Shown: in pieces, positions 42,314 through 54,380 of the stretch
How the letters are laid out: every line of letters begins with the position of its first letter
Numbering within the stretch: the stretch's first letter is position 1
Assembly (NCBI GenBank): GCA_964016875.1
Contig: OZ024722.1
Location: forward strand, 17,924,576-17,988,575
Direction: 5' to 3'
Source of the DNA: Fallopia convolvulus
Lineage: Eukaryota; Streptophyta; Magnoliopsida; Caryophyllales; Polygonaceae
Length of the DNA stretch: 64,000 nt
Notes under the pieces: model-generated
What the model was told of the DNA's origin: nothing
What the model saw: only the letters and a program-made list of their open reading frames with translations
The model's database searches: none
Translations under genes and position numbers: made by a program

Positions 42314-42788
42314 TACAAAATTGTCAAGGCAGAAGGGGGTAGGAAAATAGAGAGAAGAGAAGAACAATTAACAAAGGCACCCCTTATATAATGAAAATGG
42401 AGGTTAAGGTTTCTTATCATCACTATTAAGCAGAGGTGGATCCAGAATTATCTGAAAGGGGGGAGGTGGACTTTGTACAGATTAATATTATCCGCTCTTT
42501 CCAATTTCGCCCCCACTCTTCCCCACTTTTCGCTTTGTCCAGCCCTAGGCTAGATATGGGGGCGAAAGCTCATTTTTTTTTATCTCTCGAGCTCTTTAGG
42601 TAAAACTTATCGCTTCTCCAGCCCGATGTGGGGGTTAGCCGACCCCGCCCGCACCCCCTAAACCCGCCCCTCCTATTAAGACATTGAGTCTCTTTAATGC
42701 GTTGAGTCTTTATTACTTAAAGCCCATAATTATTCTCTTATCATTTAGTTATTTAGCTTATTAAATGTGGATATAAAAAAATCGTTTA
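42314..42788 (-). repeat. 5' LTR of the short-LTR element, carrying a hAT-like MITE
   Basis: Matches 39574-39831 on both sides of the MITE at 42431-42672. Its PBS-proximal end reads TACAAAATTGTC where TGCAAAAATTGTC is expected, a degraded terminus. Confidence 0.65.
42431..42672. mobile_element. hAT-like MITE, 242 bp
   Basis: Starts CAGAGGTGGATCCAGAATT and ends CCTAAACCCGCCCCTC. It is flanked by the perfect 8-bp duplication CTATTAAG (42423-42430 and 42673-42680), as expected for hAT. The uninterrupted site can be read in the sister LTR at about 39717. Confidence 0.8.
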
Positions 42789-45700
42789 ATTTACAATATT
42801 AATAATTATATTTAGTTTTATTTTTAATTTAAAAAGAAGTTGATAATTTTAATATTCTCAAACTTATGTGTTGGCTGGTTGATACTTCAGCCGATAAATA
42901 TATAGATAAATATCTCCGCTATTAGATGAAAAGTGCAAATTAGTTTTTGAGCATCCAATTAAATAGTTCTGATTTTAGGAATATCGTGAAATTTTTGTTT
43001 TGATTTTCATGACGCTGTTCTTGACAAAAAGAAAAAAAATGTAAATTAAATCCTTGGGTTTTGGGGGCAGAATCCCCGACAATACTAAGGGTTCCAGAGG
43101 GTGGAGCCCCCGACAACACCAGGGGTTCCAGAGGGTGAAGTCCCCTGGCAAGGGGTTCGGGGGTAAAAATCCACCTATCAAAACAGTATGCTATATTTTC
43201 GATCTATTACATGGCCTCGTAATCTGTTTTGGGCTTATGATTCATAATCTAATTAGGGTTTAATCAGACTATATATATTTAAAATGGTTGCCTAACCTAT
43301 TTGGTCATCAATTAAAATATTATTTCTTTTTGATTTTTTTATACCCAAATTCACATTCAAAATAAATCATGTGGTCCAAATGTCATTTGTCATCATGTCA
43401 AGATATTGCCTAAAACTAATTTTGGTCATCACCATGCCCAATTTTTATTTGGTCATCATTCTCTTTCTTCCATTTATTATTTTTTTGTTGTCTCTCTCTT
43501 TGATGCTCAAGATTTTGGACAACCATTAAGAATACTCTTATTATAATATGTTCTCTTTGTGTAAAAAAAAAAGAATTCGATTTATCTATCTATAGACCAT
43601 GTTACATTTATTTGTAAATCACGTTAAATTTCGTATTTTTTCAGTTTTATCATTCTCGTTGTAACAAAACTCTTATGTAAAAATCTAAAAATAAATAAAT
43701 GACTATACCTTACGCAAGTTATAAGTACATAAGAAAACCGAAGAATTCGGGCACATCATAGTATTAAAATAAAATAAGTTAGTTATTGTCAACAGTTAAT
43801 TATATATTTAATTTTTGTCAACGTATGTCAGATACAACATGGCATAGTTCAACTCTTCTTCTTCTTTTTTCATTTTCTTTGAGAAGCACTATTACGTTAC
43901 ATATAGAATTAGCAGAAAATCAACATAATATCATCATATTAAGATCGATGGGCTGAATAGCTGACACGTACATAGATTGTTAAGGACTTGAACTAATCAC
44001 ATTTAAAAAATAACGATCAAATTTATCAATTGATCACAGTTTATTATTGATTGGATCAATCCAAATGTATTATTATTATATAATTTCTCAGATGGATGAA
44101 TTGAATGATGAATCCAATTTGAATGTTCATATGTATATATAACATTTTGTTTTATGTGACAAGTGTACATGGTACAAAAATAGCACTCCGTATACTCAAT
44201 TAAAGCTTAATAATTATAACATGGTCGACGTATATGCTTGTTAATATTATTTATACGGGTCACTTTTCTGGTTATTTGCAAGAATACGTGGATACTTATA
44301 AGTAATGACAGATCGATATATACATCGATGATCGATCTTGCTGACGAGTGAGAAAAATATCTGTATGTACGTCCGGAAGTTATATAATAATATATATTTT
44401 ATGAATACAACTTATACGATCGATATCTCTATCTTTGTTCTGTGCTCATCTCAAACAACTTAACATGTCCGTGCACAGTGCGACGTACGATATTATATAT
44501 TTGCGGCTTAAAATCTCAGTTTACACGTACGTACTCCACTTGTATACTTCGATCACAATCACACCATATATACATACTAGTAAGGCGCCGCGTGAATATA
44601 TTTTTTTATTGATTGGTGTAATATTAGGAAATAACATTTACATAGATTGTCGATTTAGCATAAAAAATAAAAATGTTTTAATTATATACAATTATTAATA
44701 GTTTTTAAGGGATGCACATAGATTCTCTATTTAGCATAAAAAACACAAATGTTTTACTTATATGTAATTATTAATAGTTTTTAAGGAAAAAACGTACATA
44801 TGAAAAATATAACTGAATGAAATTCTAATTTAAATTTTTGAGTCATCCCTTAATTTCCGTAGCCATTTTTAGCTTCATTTAAAAGTCTTAAACACCATAA
44901 GCATGATCTAAATGATACGAAGATGATAAAGTAGATGACCGTGCATAGTCATATGGGTAGCATTTTCACCACGTATTTCACTTCTTCAACATGTGTTATA
45001 AAGCACTACGTTCGTCTTTACCGTTGCTGGCTTGTCAAAGAACCTGAATCATACATAATTTAATAGTTAGGCTCACCCTTTTAATTATAAGGTACTAAAT
45101 ATCTCTTAATATGCTAGTAATTAAGAAATAGTAAGATGTACGTACTCAAATTCATTGCTATTTACGTTCTTTCTACACTCCCTTAAAAGGAGGACTCAAC
45201 ACCTTTCATCTTGTAGAAATAGTGGAGAAGAACTTCAACTCCTTCCTCCTCGAGGATTTGTGGTGTAGTAAAGTAATCCGTACAACATCATTAATTTTAG
45301 ATTGTACATCGTGCAAGTATTTAATTAAAATTGAGATGTTAGCTAGATCCATTCAGAAATTCATACAAAGGAATTAAATTATACCGGAGTATATTAAATT
45401 GGTTATTGTAAGTGCATAATTTTGTCAAGGCAGACAATACAGAAATGACAAGGTCCCTTTTTCCGCAAAAAATGAGGAAACCAATCTTAAATCTAACAAA
45501 TTAATTACTGTGAAGGTAAGTTTTATAGCTTTTTTTGGTAAGGGGTACGGTCAAGTTTTATAGTACACGTACGTTAATCATAAATAACTACAAAAGCAAT
45601 ATTACCTTGAATATTTGCAAAAAGTCAGACCGCTTTTTCTTGAAGATAGCAGTGTCTTGAAACCATGTTCTCTCCATTGTCTGATGACCACCGATTGACA

Positions 45701-46530
45701 AATACATACGTTAGAAGTTGTGAATGCTTGAATATATTTACAGAGTTAATGAAAAACTCCTAACTTATCCAAAATTCATAAAGCTCCTTTAAACATGGTC
45801 GCAAATAACAGATTTGAAAACCTAAAACAACACCTATTCCATAAAGCCATCCCAATTAAGTTAAAATCACTGGTCCCTAATAAGTAAGTAGTAATCACCA
45901 TACAAAATAATACTAATGCTACCTTCTTCATCTATTTTTTTTTTGAATCAGGCCAGCTACAAAAATGGCCTTGCTTGATTAGTGTAAAGTATTGTCATTG
46001 AGAAATAACCATAAAATCCATTAAATCGAATAAAACTAATAATTTATGGTAAGCTGAGCTCACAACATGATTTGTATAGAGGTAGGGAGGTACCATCCAA
46101 AACTTCAGTACAATCCTTTCTTTCTAGCACATGCATGTAATAACTTTTAGCACTTCTAAGCGGAGCAAATCGTTTGTCCCGTGTTTGTATCCCACACTCA
46201 TGTCCTATTTGTATGATTAGTCCACGTGTTAAATATTTACTCAATCTATAATTTCTTTTTACTATTGAAAACCCAAATAAACTTGCATAATCTTGGCAAC
46301 ATTAATTAGTGTCATGTCAAAAAAAAATAGTGTCATGTCACCATTGCTAATATTTATCTTGATCTCAAACCTTTTATTTCCTGCCAAATAAATATCTAGG
46401 TAACATAATACATTATCTTTGGATATTGTACTTAAGAATTTTAATTTTGGGAACTAAAACTCTAATAAACCCTATTGAAAAAATAATTAAATTTAAATAA
46501 ATTCAATTTCAAAATATATTACTATTTTTA
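42789..46530. other. AT-rich non-coding interval
   Basis: No gene is recognised. Noted inside are a GC-rich cluster of short repeats at 43058-43165 (AGGGTTCCAGAGGGTG and CCCCGACAA units) and a 76-bp tandem duplication at 44641-44790 (CATAGATT...TTTAGCATAAAAAA...GTTTTTAAGG). A CTAG-ended GC stretch near 44576-44594 could be a minus-strand Helitron end. Confidence 0.5.
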
Positions 46531-47039
46531 GACCATTCACAATGCACATTCCATTTTTTGAGATTTTACCCCCTCAAACCAGTTTTTTCACTCCTCCACC
46601 TCACTTTAAGACCCATTTTTATGTCATCTAATATATTAATTATGTTATTTTGCATTATAAATAAAATTAATTACCCATTTTTATGTCATCTAAAAATTAT
46701 TTTTCTTTTTTTTCGAATTTCTACCAATTTTTTTCTTTGAAACATATTGGAGATGGGTGTTTATGAATAGATAAAAATAAAATAAAAATATGAAAAATAT
46801 TTTTTTTTGAATTGATAAAATTAATTTGTGGTCAAAAAATTGACTAAACCAATTTATAATCTTTTACCTTAATTTTTTACGCCTAAAGCAAGTGGAGCAA
46901 ATTGAAATTGATACCGATTGAGTTGTTAATTTGTTGGTAGAGGAGTGAAAGCCATGAACCAGAGTTTTGTACTTAGATATGAGGTTGATATCCGTTTTTT
47001 AAATAAAAAAAGGTTTTGGTAAATTAATGACAGATGGTC
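46531..47039. mobile_element. Possible MITE, 509 bp
   Basis: GACCATTCACAATG at the left and CAGATGGTC at the right form weak inverted ends flanked by TA. The interior is very AT-rich with no coding. Similar openings near 31325 and 10505 suggest a family, but divergence is high. Confidence 0.4.
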
Positions 47040-49139
47040 TAATAATAAAAGTGGGACATTAGGGTGGGACGTAAAATGGAGACATACGATTTGCTCCGCT
47101 TCTAAGCTAGTAGATATATATACATGTCTTCATGTTTACCTGCTGCAAAAGTTGATGGCTACCTACAATTTACGAAATGATCATCCTGATCAAAGCAGCA
47201 AACAACGAAAAGAAATATAGCGCACAAATCAACAAACAAATCCTTGAAGTGTATAATTCAATTCCCATGAGATTGTCACAGATCAAGGCTAGTCTGAATA
47301 AGACAACCTTAAACTAATGTTCTTTCCAAGCGATAACGGCCGATGCAGTAAGGATTAAGTCCAACAGCTCACTAATTTCAAACTATAACAATATTAAAGG
47401 ATATCACTAATTTCAAACTGCCGAAAATAACAAGAACAACTATATATGATTCACTACAAAATTGAGAAATCAAAAACTTGAAAACATTATTACGGGCAGA
47501 GATGGAACTCACCCTAAATTCCGTGGGAGCAAATCAAACAGTAAGTACGAGTAGAGGTGATCACGAACAAATTCTGAACAAAGCCACAAGAAGCATCCTT
47601 ATATACTCGGGGTTTCCCCCACCGCCATTGATCAGCCGCCTTAATCTTCGTCCTCTTCAACGTTGTCGTTTTCTGCTGTTTAACCTTAAAAGCATTCAAA
47701 AGTCAAAATAGTTTTCCCACCGTCATTGACTGGCGCCTGCGAAGAGGACAAATTGAATTGAAATTCAGCAAAAGACGACAACAAACCGTCCAAAAAGTGA
47801 AGGGCGCTCGAGATTTTTGCACCGCCTTGTGCGGCCGCCTTTCACCTTAATCATTTCCTTAGAAATGTAAATATATCTAAGGTAAAAAACGAACTAAATA
47901 AAGTATTAGCGCACAAAATCAATTTGAAGACTTAGCCAAATCTATTTCGAATACTCACGCAAGCTGCTCCTTTCGTATTTGTTGACCACGGTTACTATTC
48001 TGGTGGAGGTGTTAAATAATTCTATGAGTGAAGTTACTAAAACCATATAGAAAATTAATGAATCCTTCGGAAAAAAATAAAAAAAATATAAGTTGATATG
48101 GAGAGAGAAGAATTCAATCTTAGACGTTGAATTGTTATTTAACGATCAGGATCTTTTCAATTCTATTGATAGAGTTTTTTCACAACTCCAGCCTAAATAA
48201 ACTATAAAATATAGAGCTAGTACTAATTAAGGACTATTTTTTATTTATTTATTTTCACTACTTATTAGAGGGAACTATTCATTTTCACTAACTTTCATTT
48301 ATTCAGTAATATATATAATAACTACCTTTCCACCTTTTCTATATCTTAAAAGTAATTTTTCAAATTTAAATTTAATCAAATTAATTTTTAAGCGATAACC
48401 ACAAAATATATGTTATTTTTTAGCCATGCCTTGTAATCTAGTAATCTCTTAATTTTTTACTTCATTTAAATCTTAGATAGTTTAATTAATCTTTTAAATA
48501 ATTTAAAAATAATCTTCTTTTTAGAGAAACTTAAAAATAATTTTACCCTCAACCAAATTAGATATACATAAAAGATATCAATATTTTAGATTGTCCTTGC
48601 ACCTCCTTCTCGTTTGCTATCGCCGCCCTCCAAATTGATTAGGCAGACTGGCATGAAAAAAAATTAATTATGTTCCGCTTTTTTTGACTTTTTGTAAAGT
48701 AGGCTGCTATTTTTTTTTTCCTTTTATCTTCTCTATTAGAAGGTACATATGTGAGTAATAAATGCAGATAGATTTAATTTCTTTTTCTTATTTTTTTTTG
48801 ACGGTGGGGTATTATTAGACGTTTGCATTTTTTTTTTCATTTTTTGCTCTGTATTAGAGCACTGTTCATTCTGAGAAGATTTGTTTATATAGTAGTATAG
48901 ATTTAATTTCTTTTTCTTATTTTTTTTGACGGCGGGGTATTATTAGACGTTTGCATTTTTTTTTTGTTTTCTTTTTTTGCTCTGTATTAGAGCATTGTTC
49001 ATTCTGAGAAGATTTGTTTATGGAAGCATAACCTGCCAAAATTGCACAAGACATACACCAATGAACACTTGTCAATATTAGCTGGTCCATCATAAAATCA
49101 ATTGGCAATAGGAGGAGTAACCTGCTTAGTTATATACTC
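47040..49139. other. Non-coding interval
   Basis: No gene is recognised. A GC-richer stretch at 47590-47850 has no coherent frame. CGATTTGCTCCGCTT at about 47088 is the inverted copy of AAGCGGAGCAAATCG at 46157, hinting at a larger inverted repeat around the MITE. Confidence 0.45.
48771..49020. repeat. Tandem duplication, 129-bp period, two copies
   Basis: GATTTAATTTCTTTTTCTTA through CTGAGAAGATTTGTTTA occurs at 48771-48899 and 48900-49020. The copies differ mainly in the length of T runs. Each contains TTTGACGG.GGGGTATTATT and TGCTCTGTATTAGAGCA.TG. Confidence 0.85.
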
Positions 49140-49251
49140 GTCCAGCTAAGTCCCAACTTTTGTGTTGAGCCTAACGCGCATATGCGCATGAACCGACGTG
49201 TGTACCCCCACGTCATATTGGTCCATCGGAATTTAACATGGTATCAGAGCC
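49140..49251 (+). repeat. Copia 5' LTR end and PBS remnant
   Basis: The sequence ATCGGAATTTAACA is followed at 49239-49251 by TGGTATCAGAGCC, the perfect plant Copia initiator-Met PBS. Upstream, about 100 bp of LTR-like text remains. Downstream, no Gag can be recognised beyond some 60 open codons at 49318-49506. Confidence 0.65.
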
Positions 49252-50166
49252 TGTTCGGTCTGGGTCCGAACTCCTGCTCTATTGATAGGCTAGCCGGCAT
49301 AAAAGCATGTCGTCAAGTTGCAACTGGCATATTGCGGGGCCAACATCGAAAATTCTGATATAACTTGCCCAACATATATCTTTGAACGGTGGACTAATAG
49401 TCAAGACGAAGAAGTATTAAAAACGTCACATGAAGATTCAAGAGCAAAGAACTATAGCACACTCATTTTCCTTGGAAAAGACAAAAAACTAGTTACTAGA
49501 GTATAATGCCGGTGTTTCAGTGCCAAACTTTTGTGGGTAATGAGACTGTACCATCTAATTTCGTCATATTTATTCGAAAACTAGATAGCCTTGATTATCA
49601 TACATTAATTAGGTTAATTTTTCATGTATTACTCTCTGAATCGTCGACTTTAGGTATACCGTATACACATATTTTTATTTCGTTATGCAAGATGTTTAAT
49701 TAACTATCATTCCCCGTTTAATTTCTATCTAGCTAGCTAATTTCATTCTTTATCAATAAAGAATGAAATGTGAAGATCGAGATCGTGTCATGTCTCTTTG
49801 GACAAGAAAAAAAGGTGACGTTAGTGTCATGACAAAAAAATTATGTATCGAAATTTCTCTTTTCTAATCATAATTTGTAACTACGATAATAAAAAAAAAC
49901 TATATAAAATGATAAAACACAAAACATAATATATTGTTATATTTTCTTAATCAAAATTTTATTCGTAATTTATTTATTTTTATCAATTTTCCTATTAATT
50001 AATTGACTCCGTTTCTTAAAAAAATATCATTTTCTTAAATTCAATCTAAATAGTTATATTAAATTATCAAAATAATATTATGTTATTTTTATCAATTTCT
50101 TTATTTAAAGTTTTAGAAATAAAAATAATGATCAATTCGTAGAAATGAACCCTCGTTGATTCTACT
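49252..50166. other. AT-rich non-coding interval
   Basis: Two short plus-strand frames (49318-49506 and 49506-49703) follow the Copia PBS but match no family I know. ATTCTTTATCAATAAAGAAT at 49744-49763 is a perfect inverted repeat. Confidence 0.4.
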
Positions 50167-51820
50167 TAATACATTATAAAGCAGAAATCATGTATCTCGA
50201 AAAAAATTGTGCCACGTGGCATTTCTTTGAATAAAATAATGTTATATTTTCTAATAATAAATAGTATAATTACGTGTTCATTCTTTCTATATATCTAATT
50301 TTTTATAATATAATAACTTGATATATATGTTGAAATTTTTTATGCATATTTTTTAAAATTGTAACAAGATTTGGGATCCAAGTATATATTTTTTCTATCT
50401 ATATGTTGATAATGACTTGATCTAATATTTTTTATATTAATTGTATGCACAATAAATTTTTTTATTTTTTAACAAGACACGGACTTCAAGTATATAATGT
50501 TTTATCTATATATTGATAAAATATGGGGGACAATCTTACAGATTTTTTATAAATTACCTAAATTTATTACGATATTATATACAACTTGAAGTCCCGTGAT
50601 ATTCACAGGATAATTTTACTAAAAAACTATACAATTGTACGATATTAATTTAAATTACTAAATATATTTATATAATATCATAATAAATTATTCAATAGAC
50701 AAATTATTTTCTTAGATTGTATTTGTACTCCATATTTTAATTGAATATATTTTTAAATATTTTTCCATTATTTGTGGAGATCTTGTCCAAATTTAGATTG
50801 AAATTATAAAAATATTGATTTTACTTTTTATTGAATATTTTTAAATAATACTTTCTTATTTTTTTAGACACTAATATGTATAAAATACTTGGTTTTTTAA
50901 GAGATAAAATACAGAGAAAATTGTCTATATATTATTTTGCAAATTTCAATCCATCTATAAAGCTGTTTTCCATACTAAATTTACATAACGAAGAAATAAA
51001 ATATAAAGGAAATTAATGTATATGAAAATTTACAAAATTCAATGTATTAATCAACCTATCATCCCTATTAAATTACAAAAAAAACATAGAGATAAAAAAA
51101 TTTAAATGTAAGGTGGGGCTAGATAAAAAAATATTCTATATTTACATAAATACAATAAAAAAGAAATTAAGAAAAATATAATATAAATTTTTATCAAAAT
51201 TCAATTTAAGCATGTATTCATCAAGATTTGTAAATCTTTCTATTTTTTTAATCAAACTTTGATTTAAGAAAAAATCTTTAATATAAACGCATAAAAAGAT
51301 AAAGAAAATATAATTTCATTAATTTAATATTAAAATTCGAATTTTTTTTTTGATATTTACATATAATCTTAGTCATCAACATAAAATTATATCTTTTTCT
51401 CAAAATAAAAATATATCAACATAACAATATGTATTATTTAAAATTATATCATTATATAGATATAAATTTTATACTTGGAGCTCAAGCCTTCTTAAAAGAT
51501 AACAAAAAAATTTAATACCCTAAATCTTTTTAAGAGATAAAAATATTAAATTAATATGAAAAATATCATCTCATAGGAATTTATGTATATAAAAATTATA
51601 TAAATATGTTATCTATTGTAGTAAACTAATACATAATCCATATATAGAAAATTATATATACATAAGAAATTATATAAACATGTTATCTATTTAGTATATA
51701 TAGCAAGATTACTATAAGTTGTTATAGAATTTATTAAAATATAATTTCACATTAATTTATTTAAAAATGACACGTGGCGCAAATTTTACAACAGACTTGG
51801 TTCCGCTTTATAATGTATTA
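50167..51820. repeat. Inverted-repeat pair around an AT-rich 1.65-kb segment
   Basis: Left arm 50167-50224 and right arm 51764-51820 are inverted copies. They share TAATACATTATAAAGC and GCCACGTG, about 70 percent alike over 57 bases. The TATAAAGC opening followed by GCCACGTG is common at Helitron 5' ends, so these may be two Helitron starts facing each other rather than one element. Confidence 0.5.
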
Positions 51821-51877
51821 GGGTAAATTTTTATTAATTTTATATTAATATCATAATATTGTATATAGTAAAATTAT

Positions 51878-51908
51878 CCCATGAATATCACGGGATTCGA
51901 CTAACTAA
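51878..51908 (+). mobile_element. Helitron 3' end
   Basis: The hairpin CCCATGAATATCACGGG is followed after ten bases by CTAA and then T. An inverted, diverged copy of this motif lies at about 50593-50622. The matching 5' TC is not identified. Confidence 0.55.
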
Positions 51909-52138
51909 TAGTACCTGAAATAAGAAATAATGGACTCAAACTCTAGTAAGTTCTCAAGATGTAAAAAATTTAAATTAGAAAGATGTTTCCGTTGTTTTAA
52001 TAATGGATGAATATATTGATTCATCATGCGCAGGTGACTTTTGTATTTTTTTTACAGTATATTTAGCAAGTTTTTTTTTATCGACAGATGGACAGTATTA
52101 AGTATTAACTGCCACATCTTAATTAATTAATTAATATA

Positions 52139-53393
52139 TCTTTTAAACCTGAAGCACTTTTGAGCAGTTTCGTCATTACGAATTTATATTTTACTCACCC
52201 TATTTTTAATAATAAATTATAGATTATGTAATTCACTCACCTTATTTTTAATAATAGATTTTTTTTATCAATTTGGCATGAAATTGGAAGTTTTTTTATC
52301 TCTATCTATTATATATAGCAATATTATTTTGGACAGATTCGTCATTAATAATTACTATTCCAATCACCCTATTTATAATAATGAATTATATATTATGTAA
52401 TTCACACACCTTATTTTTAATAATATTTTTTTATCAATTTGGCATGAAATTGGATAAAATTTTATCTCTATCTATTATATATATATATATCAATATTTAA
52501 TTATAAATTTGGTATGAGATTGAATAAATTTTTATCTAAATGAAAGAATTCCCAATTTTATAATATGTAATTCACACATTCACCTTATTTAATAATTTTA
52601 TATAACCATACACATTATCTAATAATAAACTTTTTATCTATTTGGTACGAGATTCCATCATCTACATGTTTAATGAAATAATTTCCAATTTTATAATATG
52701 TAATTCACTAACTCACCTTATTTAATATTTATTTATCAATTTGGTATGAGATTGGATAAATTATCTTCTACCCATATATCAATATGAAATTCATTAAATA
52801 ATATAGGTAAAAATTGCATTATAATGAACTTACAATTTTCTTAATTTAATTTATTTTTTAATTTTATATCTAATTATCTACATATTATTTAAAACAATAG
52901 TCCAATATTTATTTAAAAAAGTCACTGCGCAAGGTGCAGGTCCTATGCCTTAGTTAGCTGTCGTTTTCACTCTAATTAGAAAAACGTTTTTTTAGAACAT
53001 CAATACAATCATATTGCTTAAATTCTCTTTCTTATAATTCTAATAGATAAATAATAAATGTACAAAGCAACATCTCATGTGTAGTTATATGGAATAATGC
53101 TATAAAAACATTAAAAAATGGTTTAAAAACACCATTACATTGCAAATTAAAACAAAATATTTCATTAGCATAGAAACAAAAACCTACAATATAAAACGAT
53201 TGTAATTTATTAATTCACCAGTACTTTTACAAATACTATTACAATACTTGATTTCTAACATTAACTATTTATTGATCATAAAAATTAATATATTATTTCA
53301 AACAATTTATAACCTAATAATGTATTACATATAAATTAATATATTAAAAAATTTATTACAAAACTCCCGGGCAAGGCCCGGGTCATCAACTAG
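52139..53393 (+). mobile_element. Probable non-autonomous Helitron, about 1.25 kb
   Basis: The 3' end is strong: hairpin CCCGGGCAAGGCCCGGG (53366-53382), seven bases, CTAG at 53390-53393, then T. The proposed 5' end is TCTTTTAAACCTGAAGC at 52139 after an A, followed by GCAGTTTCGTCATT. Similar openings recur at about 52305 (TCTCTATCTATTATATATAG). The interior repeats a module of TAATTCAC..ACC.TATTT, TATCAATTTGG.ATGA and TTTTATCT about four times, so the 5' boundary could be any of several starts. Confidence 0.6.
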
Positions 53394-53694
53394 TCCAATT
53401 CTAACTACATACTCCGGAAGTCTGGATACTTTGCTTTGCAAAAGATAGTGTTGGTGGTTGTGGGGCCCAAATCTTGGTGGACCTGGCCCTTGAAAGGATA
53501 ATCCCCGCATAATAATACGGAGTACTACTACAGTATGAAGGATGACCGATGCAAGAGGATCAGCTTAATCCGCTAGCTGTAAATTTTGACTTTTTTTTGC
53601 TCATTAACCCCGATTCCAATAATACATCAAAATTAGGGTTTTAGTTTCAATTGGGTTAAGAAAAAAACTCTATAGTAGAGTTGAGAAAGTAATA

Positions 53695-54289
53695 CTCCAT
53701 CCGTATAAGTCTATTTATCTTTTTAGATTTAAAATCTTATTCAAAAACTTGTCATTTTATATATTTTAGACCCAACTTTCCCACAGAAAGTAATAATCCA
53801 TCCGTATAAGTCTATTTATCTTTTTAGATTTAAAATCTTGTTCAAAAAACTTGTCATTTTATATAATTTAGACCCAACTTTCCCACTTTAATCCCTTACA
53901 TTTAATGAAAAAGTGAACTAAATTTGTCCCATTTTCATTTTCAATGCACTCCCTCCGTATAAGTCTACTTGTCTTTTAAACATTTTACACATATATTAAG
54001 GCAAGAGCTAGTATTACCACATTACCCCTATAATCTACCTACTTTATTTCTTGAGATGTGTGTGTGCAATTAATTGCATCGGTTGTTTGAGGGTAAAGTT
54101 GGAAAATTTTGGATAAAATACTTAAAAAGACAAGTAGAATTAGACAACTAGTTAAGGCTAGAAAGACAAATAGACTTATACGGAGGGAGTATAAAGTAAA
54201 CAATTAATTAAGGACATTTTTGTCTAATACAAAACTTTCTTAATATATGTGTCTAACTTTAAAAAGACAAGTAGACTTTACGGATGGAG
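53695..54289. mobile_element. Stowaway-like MITE carrying a nested copy, 595 bp
   Basis: Ends CTCCATCCGTATAAGTC and GACTTTACGGATGGAG are flanked by TA on both sides (53693-53694 and 54290-54291). The left end is duplicated with a 101-bp period (53695 and about 53796). Stowaway elements are mobilised by Tc1/mariner transposases. No coding is seen. Confidence 0.75.
53949..54189. mobile_element. Inner Stowaway-like MITE, 241 bp
   Basis: CTCCCTCCGTATAAGTCTAC and GACTTATACGGAGGGAG are long inverted ends. The right flank is TA and the left flank is CA. It sits within the outer MITE and is closer to the CTCCCTCCGT consensus. Confidence 0.75.
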
Positions 54290-54351
54290 TAACTAATAAC
54301 TATGGCCATTTAATTTCGTAATATTCTTTTTTTTATATGTTGACATGGTAA

Positions 54352-54380
54352 TCTACTATATATATAAAAGCAATAAGGTT
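54352..54380 (+). mobile_element. Helitron 5' end
   Basis: After an A comes TCTACTATATATATAAAAGC, then AATAAGGTTTGGAGC and a GCCACATGGCA palindrome region. This is a common opening of plant Helitrons. I cannot find its 3' end. The next 900 bases are non-coding. Confidence 0.45.

Larger units (their letters stand above)
39574..42788 (-). mobile_element. Short-LTR, protein-poor Gypsy-type element, 3.2 kb
   Basis: Direct repeats of about 258 bp (39574-39831) and 233 bp net (42314-42788 less a MITE) flank 2.5 kb. On the minus strand the right repeat is followed by TTTGGTGCCATCTATGGG, close to the Gypsy PBS-region consensus TTTGGCGCCGTCTGTGGG. ATTTA at 39569-39573 and 42789-42793 may be the target duplication. 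No Gag, protease, RT or integrase motif is found. This fits a TRIM/LARD-like non-autonomous element. Confidence 0.6.

Noticed and set aside
43058..43165. Plastid or mitochondrial DNA insertion
   Set aside because: The text is short repetitive GC units, with no organellar gene motif recognised.
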